Assembly (NCBI GenBank): GCA_963799245.1
Contig: CAWCWN010000003.1
Span: 310,001-374,000, forward strand
DNA from: CAWCWN01 sp963799245
GTDB lineage: Bacteria; Chloroflexota; Ktedonobacteria; Ktedonobacterales; Ktedonobacteraceae
Length of the DNA: 64,000 bases
Direction: 5' to 3'
Part shown: positions 62,084 through 64,000 of the stretch, piece after piece
How the letters are laid out: every line of letters starts with the position of its first letter
Numbering within the stretch: position 1 is the stretch's first letter
Position numbers and translations under genes: made by a program
The notes under the pieces: generated by a model
The model's input: only the letters and a program-made list of their open reading frames with translations
Databases searched by the model: none
Told to the model about the DNA's origin: nothing

Positions 62084-63061
62084 CTAATCGCGCAGCGCCG
62101 TGCCCGTCAAACGCAAGAAGATTTCGTCAAGGTTGGGCTCACGAATGGAGATGTCATTGATATCGCCCTCCTGCGAGAGAATATTAATGATCTGCGGGGC
62201 AATGTTGTGCACCCCCTGTGTGGTGATCGTCAGGTGCGTGCCACTCTGCCGGACCTCCTTAACGCCCTCCAGGGCCTGCAGCTCTTCGCTTCCCCGGCTT
62301 GGCCGCGGCGTCTCTATCTCGATGACACTCCCCCCGTACATTCTCTTCAGGTGTTCGGGCGTGTCCACAGCCACAAGCTTGCCGTGATCGATGATGGCGA
62401 TGCGTTCACATATGGCCTGGGCCTCTTCCAGGTAGTTGGTGGTAATCAAGACGGTGCGCCCCTGATCGCGCTGTGAGAGAATGTAGTCCCAGATGGCACG
62501 CCTCGACTGGACATCTACACCCAGGGTAGGCTCGTCAAGATAGATCAACTGTGGCTCATGCAGCAGGGCGCGGGCAAGCGCCAGGCGGCGCTTCATCCCC
62601 CCCGAGAAGGTCCCCACGCGCGAGTCCTTGCGATCCAACAGCTGTACCAGCTCCAGCAGCTTCGTAATACGCTGCCGCTTCTCCTTGCGAGCTATGCCGA
62701 AAAGATCGGCATGAAAATCCATATTGCTCCAGGCGCTCAGCTCTTCGTAGAGGGCGGTCTCCTGGGGCACCGAACCCAGCATCTGGCGAATGCGTCGCGA
62801 ATCATGACGCACATCGAAACCCATGACGGTCACGCGGCCGCTCGTGGGAACACTCAGGCCGCTGATCATATTGATGGTCGTCGTTTTTCCCGAGCCATTT
62901 GGACCCAGCAGGCCAAAGATCTCTCCCTGCTGAACCGTCAATGAGAGATGATCAATGGCCTGCAAGGCAGCAAACGATTTACAAAGATCCTGCACCTCAA
63001 TCGCGGGGGGAGCCTGTCCCTGGCCGCGAGCAGCTCTTAGCTGTGTGACATCTGTATTCAT
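62084..63061 (-). CDS. ABC transporter ATP-binding protein (DrrA-like)
   Basis: Drives the exporter of the two ABC-2 permeases; drug or lipid export is typical of this family. In 325 residues: Walker A GLLGPNGSGKTTTINMISGL, Q-loop GSVPQETALYEELSAWSNMD, signature FSGGMKRRLALARALLHEPQ, Walker B IYLDEPTLGVDVQSRRAIWD and switch ILITTNYLEEAQAICERIAI. There is a C-terminal extension of about 85 residues with YGGSVIEIETPRP. In the switch the usual His is Asn (TTNYLEEA), as in DrrA-like proteins. It is the second gene after marR and co-regulated with it. Confidence 0.93.
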   Translation of the reverse strand: MNTDVTQLRAARGQGQAPPAIEVQDLCKSFAALQAIDHLSLTVQQGEIFGLLGPNGSGKTTTINMISGLSVPTSGRVTVMGFDVRHDSRRIRQMLGSVPQETALYEELSAWSNMDFHADLFGIARKEKRQRITKLLELVQLLDRKDSRVGTFSGGMKRRLALARALLHEPQLIYLDEPTLGVDVQSRRAIWDYILSQRDQGRTVLITTNYLEEAQAICERIAIIDHGKLVAVDTPEHLKRMYGGSVIEIETPRPSRGSEELQALEGVKEVRQSGTHLTITTQGVHNIAPQIINILSQEGDINDISIREPNLDEIFLRLTGTALRD

Positions 63062-63119
63062 CTATTCTCTCTTTCACAAGCTTTCTGCGCCAGCAACGAT
63101 GGTGCTGCCTACCCCTCCC

Positions 63120-63626
63120 TCAGCATAAGGAGTCGGGGGGTAGCATGCCGCAGCGATCTCCACTACTGTTAGCAACTACAGCAAGATTGACAACGATGCG
63201 CTGGAATTTGGCTAATAAATCACGCTGCTCTTCCTCAGTGATGCCCTTGGTCAAGGTAGCATAGAAACAATCGCTGGCATCGGCAAGCAGGGGCATGAAG
63301 TCTCGCCCCTCGTCGGTAAAGTAGACCTTGACCACGCGGCGATCGGCGCGGTCGTGCCGGCGCTGCACCAGGTTGCTCTGTTCGAGCCGTTTGACAATGC
63401 CGGTAACTGTGGGGGCATCAATTCTGCGTCTCTGGCTGATGGTGCCGATCGTGATACCATCGCTCTCCTGCAATAAAGCAAGCACACCAAACTGCGGAGG
63501 AGTAATCACATAAGGCTTGTGATACGCCTGACAGCACTGCCGCAGCACCTCCGAGAAAGCATAAGCGACGGTGCGCTGGGTGAAGAAAAGCCAGTAGCCC
63601 AGATTGTCGTCTGCACGTGTTTTCAT
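63120..63626 (-). CDS. MarR-family transcriptional regulator
   Basis: Represses the ABC exporter operon and itself, and is likely released by a toxic or phenolic ligand. I choose ATG 63626 (168 residues), preceded by GGGTGGG; ATG 63647 would add seven. The winged HTH (about 55-110) has GITIGTISQRRRIDAPTVTG and LVQRRHDRADRRVVKVYFTD, with the family DxRxxxxxLT-like pattern ADRRVVKVYFT. The tandem operator lies 66-92 bases ahead, between the -10 and the start. Confidence 0.9.
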   Translation of the reverse strand: MKTRADDNLGYWLFFTQRTVAYAFSEVLRQCCQAYHKPYVITPPQFGVLALLQESDGITIGTISQRRRIDAPTVTGIVKRLEQSNLVQRRHDRADRRVVKVYFTDEGRDFMPLLADASDCFYATLTKGITEEEQRDLLAKFQRIVVNLAVVANSSGDRCGMLPPDSLC

Positions 63627-63691
63627 GTAATACCCACCCATAGACATTCAGACGCGCAATGAAATGTGTCCTCTGCAATGTGCCCGTTTAT

Positions 63692-63718
63692 TTAGTGCGC
63701 TAATATTTAGTGTGCTAA
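63692..63718 (-). promoter_or_regulatory. tandem MarR operator
   Basis: Two near-palindromic 12-mers, TTAGTGCGCTAA (63692-63703) and TTAGTGTGCTAA (63707-63718), are separated by TAT with a 15-base repeat period. They lie immediately downstream of the -10 box of the promoter for marR and the exporter. Confidence 0.75.
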
Positions 63719-63722
63719 GTAT

Positions 63723-63752
63723 TTTATACAGGTAAATGGGGTTAGATGTCAA
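63723..63752 (-). promoter_or_regulatory. sigma-A-type promoter of marR and the exporter
   Basis: On the minus strand TTGACA (63752-63747) and TATAAA (63728-63723) with an 18-base spacer, close to consensus. The tandem MarR operator starts five bases downstream of the -10, where transcription begins. Confidence 0.75.
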
Positions 63753-63769
63753 GGGGTTAAAAGTAAGAG

Positions 63770-64000
63770 CTAGATCTCTTCCTGATCCAGGCGTAGCAGT
63801 CGTTCGCGATAGCGGCTGCGCAGAGCCTCAGACATGGGCGCGCCTGAGCCACCGCGGTGGAGTATGGTGATCTCCGCCATGATGCTGAGGGCGATCTCTT
63901 CAGGTGTACTTCCCCCCAGGTCGAGGCCGATAGGTGCGCGCACTCGCATGAGTTTTTCAATCGCCACACCCTTTGCATGCAGCAACTTAAAGACGGCCCA
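63770..64000 (-). CDS. XdhC-type molybdenum hydroxylase maturation factor (C-terminal part)
   Basis: The frame is open to the window edge (reads WAVFKLLHAKGVAIEKLMRV from the end), so the gene begins outside. The C-terminal sequence RVRAPIGLDLGGSTPEEIAL followed by SIMAEITILHRGGSGAPMSE is the XdhC C-terminal signature. XdhC proteins deliver sulfurated molybdenum cofactor to xanthine-dehydrogenase-type enzymes. It fits the molybdenum hydroxylase operon at 42.7-47.4 kb, but is 16 kb away in the opposite direction. Confidence 0.85.
   Translation of the reverse strand, partial: WAVFKLLHAKGVAIEKLMRVRAPIGLDLGGSTPEEIALSIMAEITILHRGGSGAPMSEALRSRYRERLLRLDQEEI

Overview
The window looks like chromosomal DNA of a high-GC Chloroflexota bacterium of the Ktedonobacteria type. 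This is inferred from the gene content (many Ser/Thr kinases and TPR proteins, an IscB nuclease, an aerobic molybdenum hydroxylase cluster, lipoproteins with Ser/Thr/Pro-rich linkers) and not proven by a marker gene. No rRNA, tRNA or CRISPR array was found.

Left end (1-6150) is accessory DNA that was or is mobile. A tyrosine recombinase (5219-6148, minus) is followed on the same strand by small genes: a two-helix membrane protein, a double-HTH protein, an excisionase-like HTH protein, a 66-residue protein, a CsrA-like RNA-binding protein of only 59 residues (2938-3117), and a RepA-like AAA ATPase broken by three frameshifts (1708-2931). Just past the broken ATPase lies an iteron-like array of GGGATGCA repeats and a strong palindrome (1506-1630). 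Next to the recombinase, in the opposite orientation, is an intact IscB nuclease (6632-7879) preceded by a region with the secondary structure expected of its omega RNA.

The middle (7.9-33 kb) is mostly housekeeping and surface functions. It holds a SHOCT-like protein, a beta-propeller lipoprotein, a cupredoxin lipoprotein, an HD phosphohydrolase, a TreT-like glycosyltransferase, a DedA protein, an MFS transporter, glucose-6-phosphate isomerase, an enoyl-CoA hydratase, an M20 peptidase and an aminotransferase. metK follows, with a promoter, SAM-I riboswitch and terminator in front of it. Then come an acyl-CoA dehydrogenase, a DUF1003 protein and a complete polar amino-acid ABC importer (31.9-32.8 kb ATPase, then binding protein and two permeases).

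The right half (33-64 kb) is rich in signalling: a KGG stress protein, a GAF histidine kinase with a receiver protein, a HEAT-repeat protein, a membrane-anchored Ser/Thr kinase, a double-FHA protein, a NarL-type two-component pair, and two neighbouring paralogues built as zinc ribbon + kinase lobe + TPR. The first paralogue is split at an A AAA AAG heptamer where a -1 shift would restore a single protein. Between these lie an IclR-regulated molybdenum hydroxylase operon (yqeB-like accessory gene, FAD, 2Fe-2S and molybdopterin subunits, 42.7-47.4 kb), aconitase and ornithine carbamoyltransferase (divergent), and a MarR-controlled ABC-2 exporter with a clear promoter and a doubled operator. The C-terminal end of an XdhC-type maturation factor runs off the right edge.

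All calls come from reading the sequence and remembered family motifs; no database search was run.
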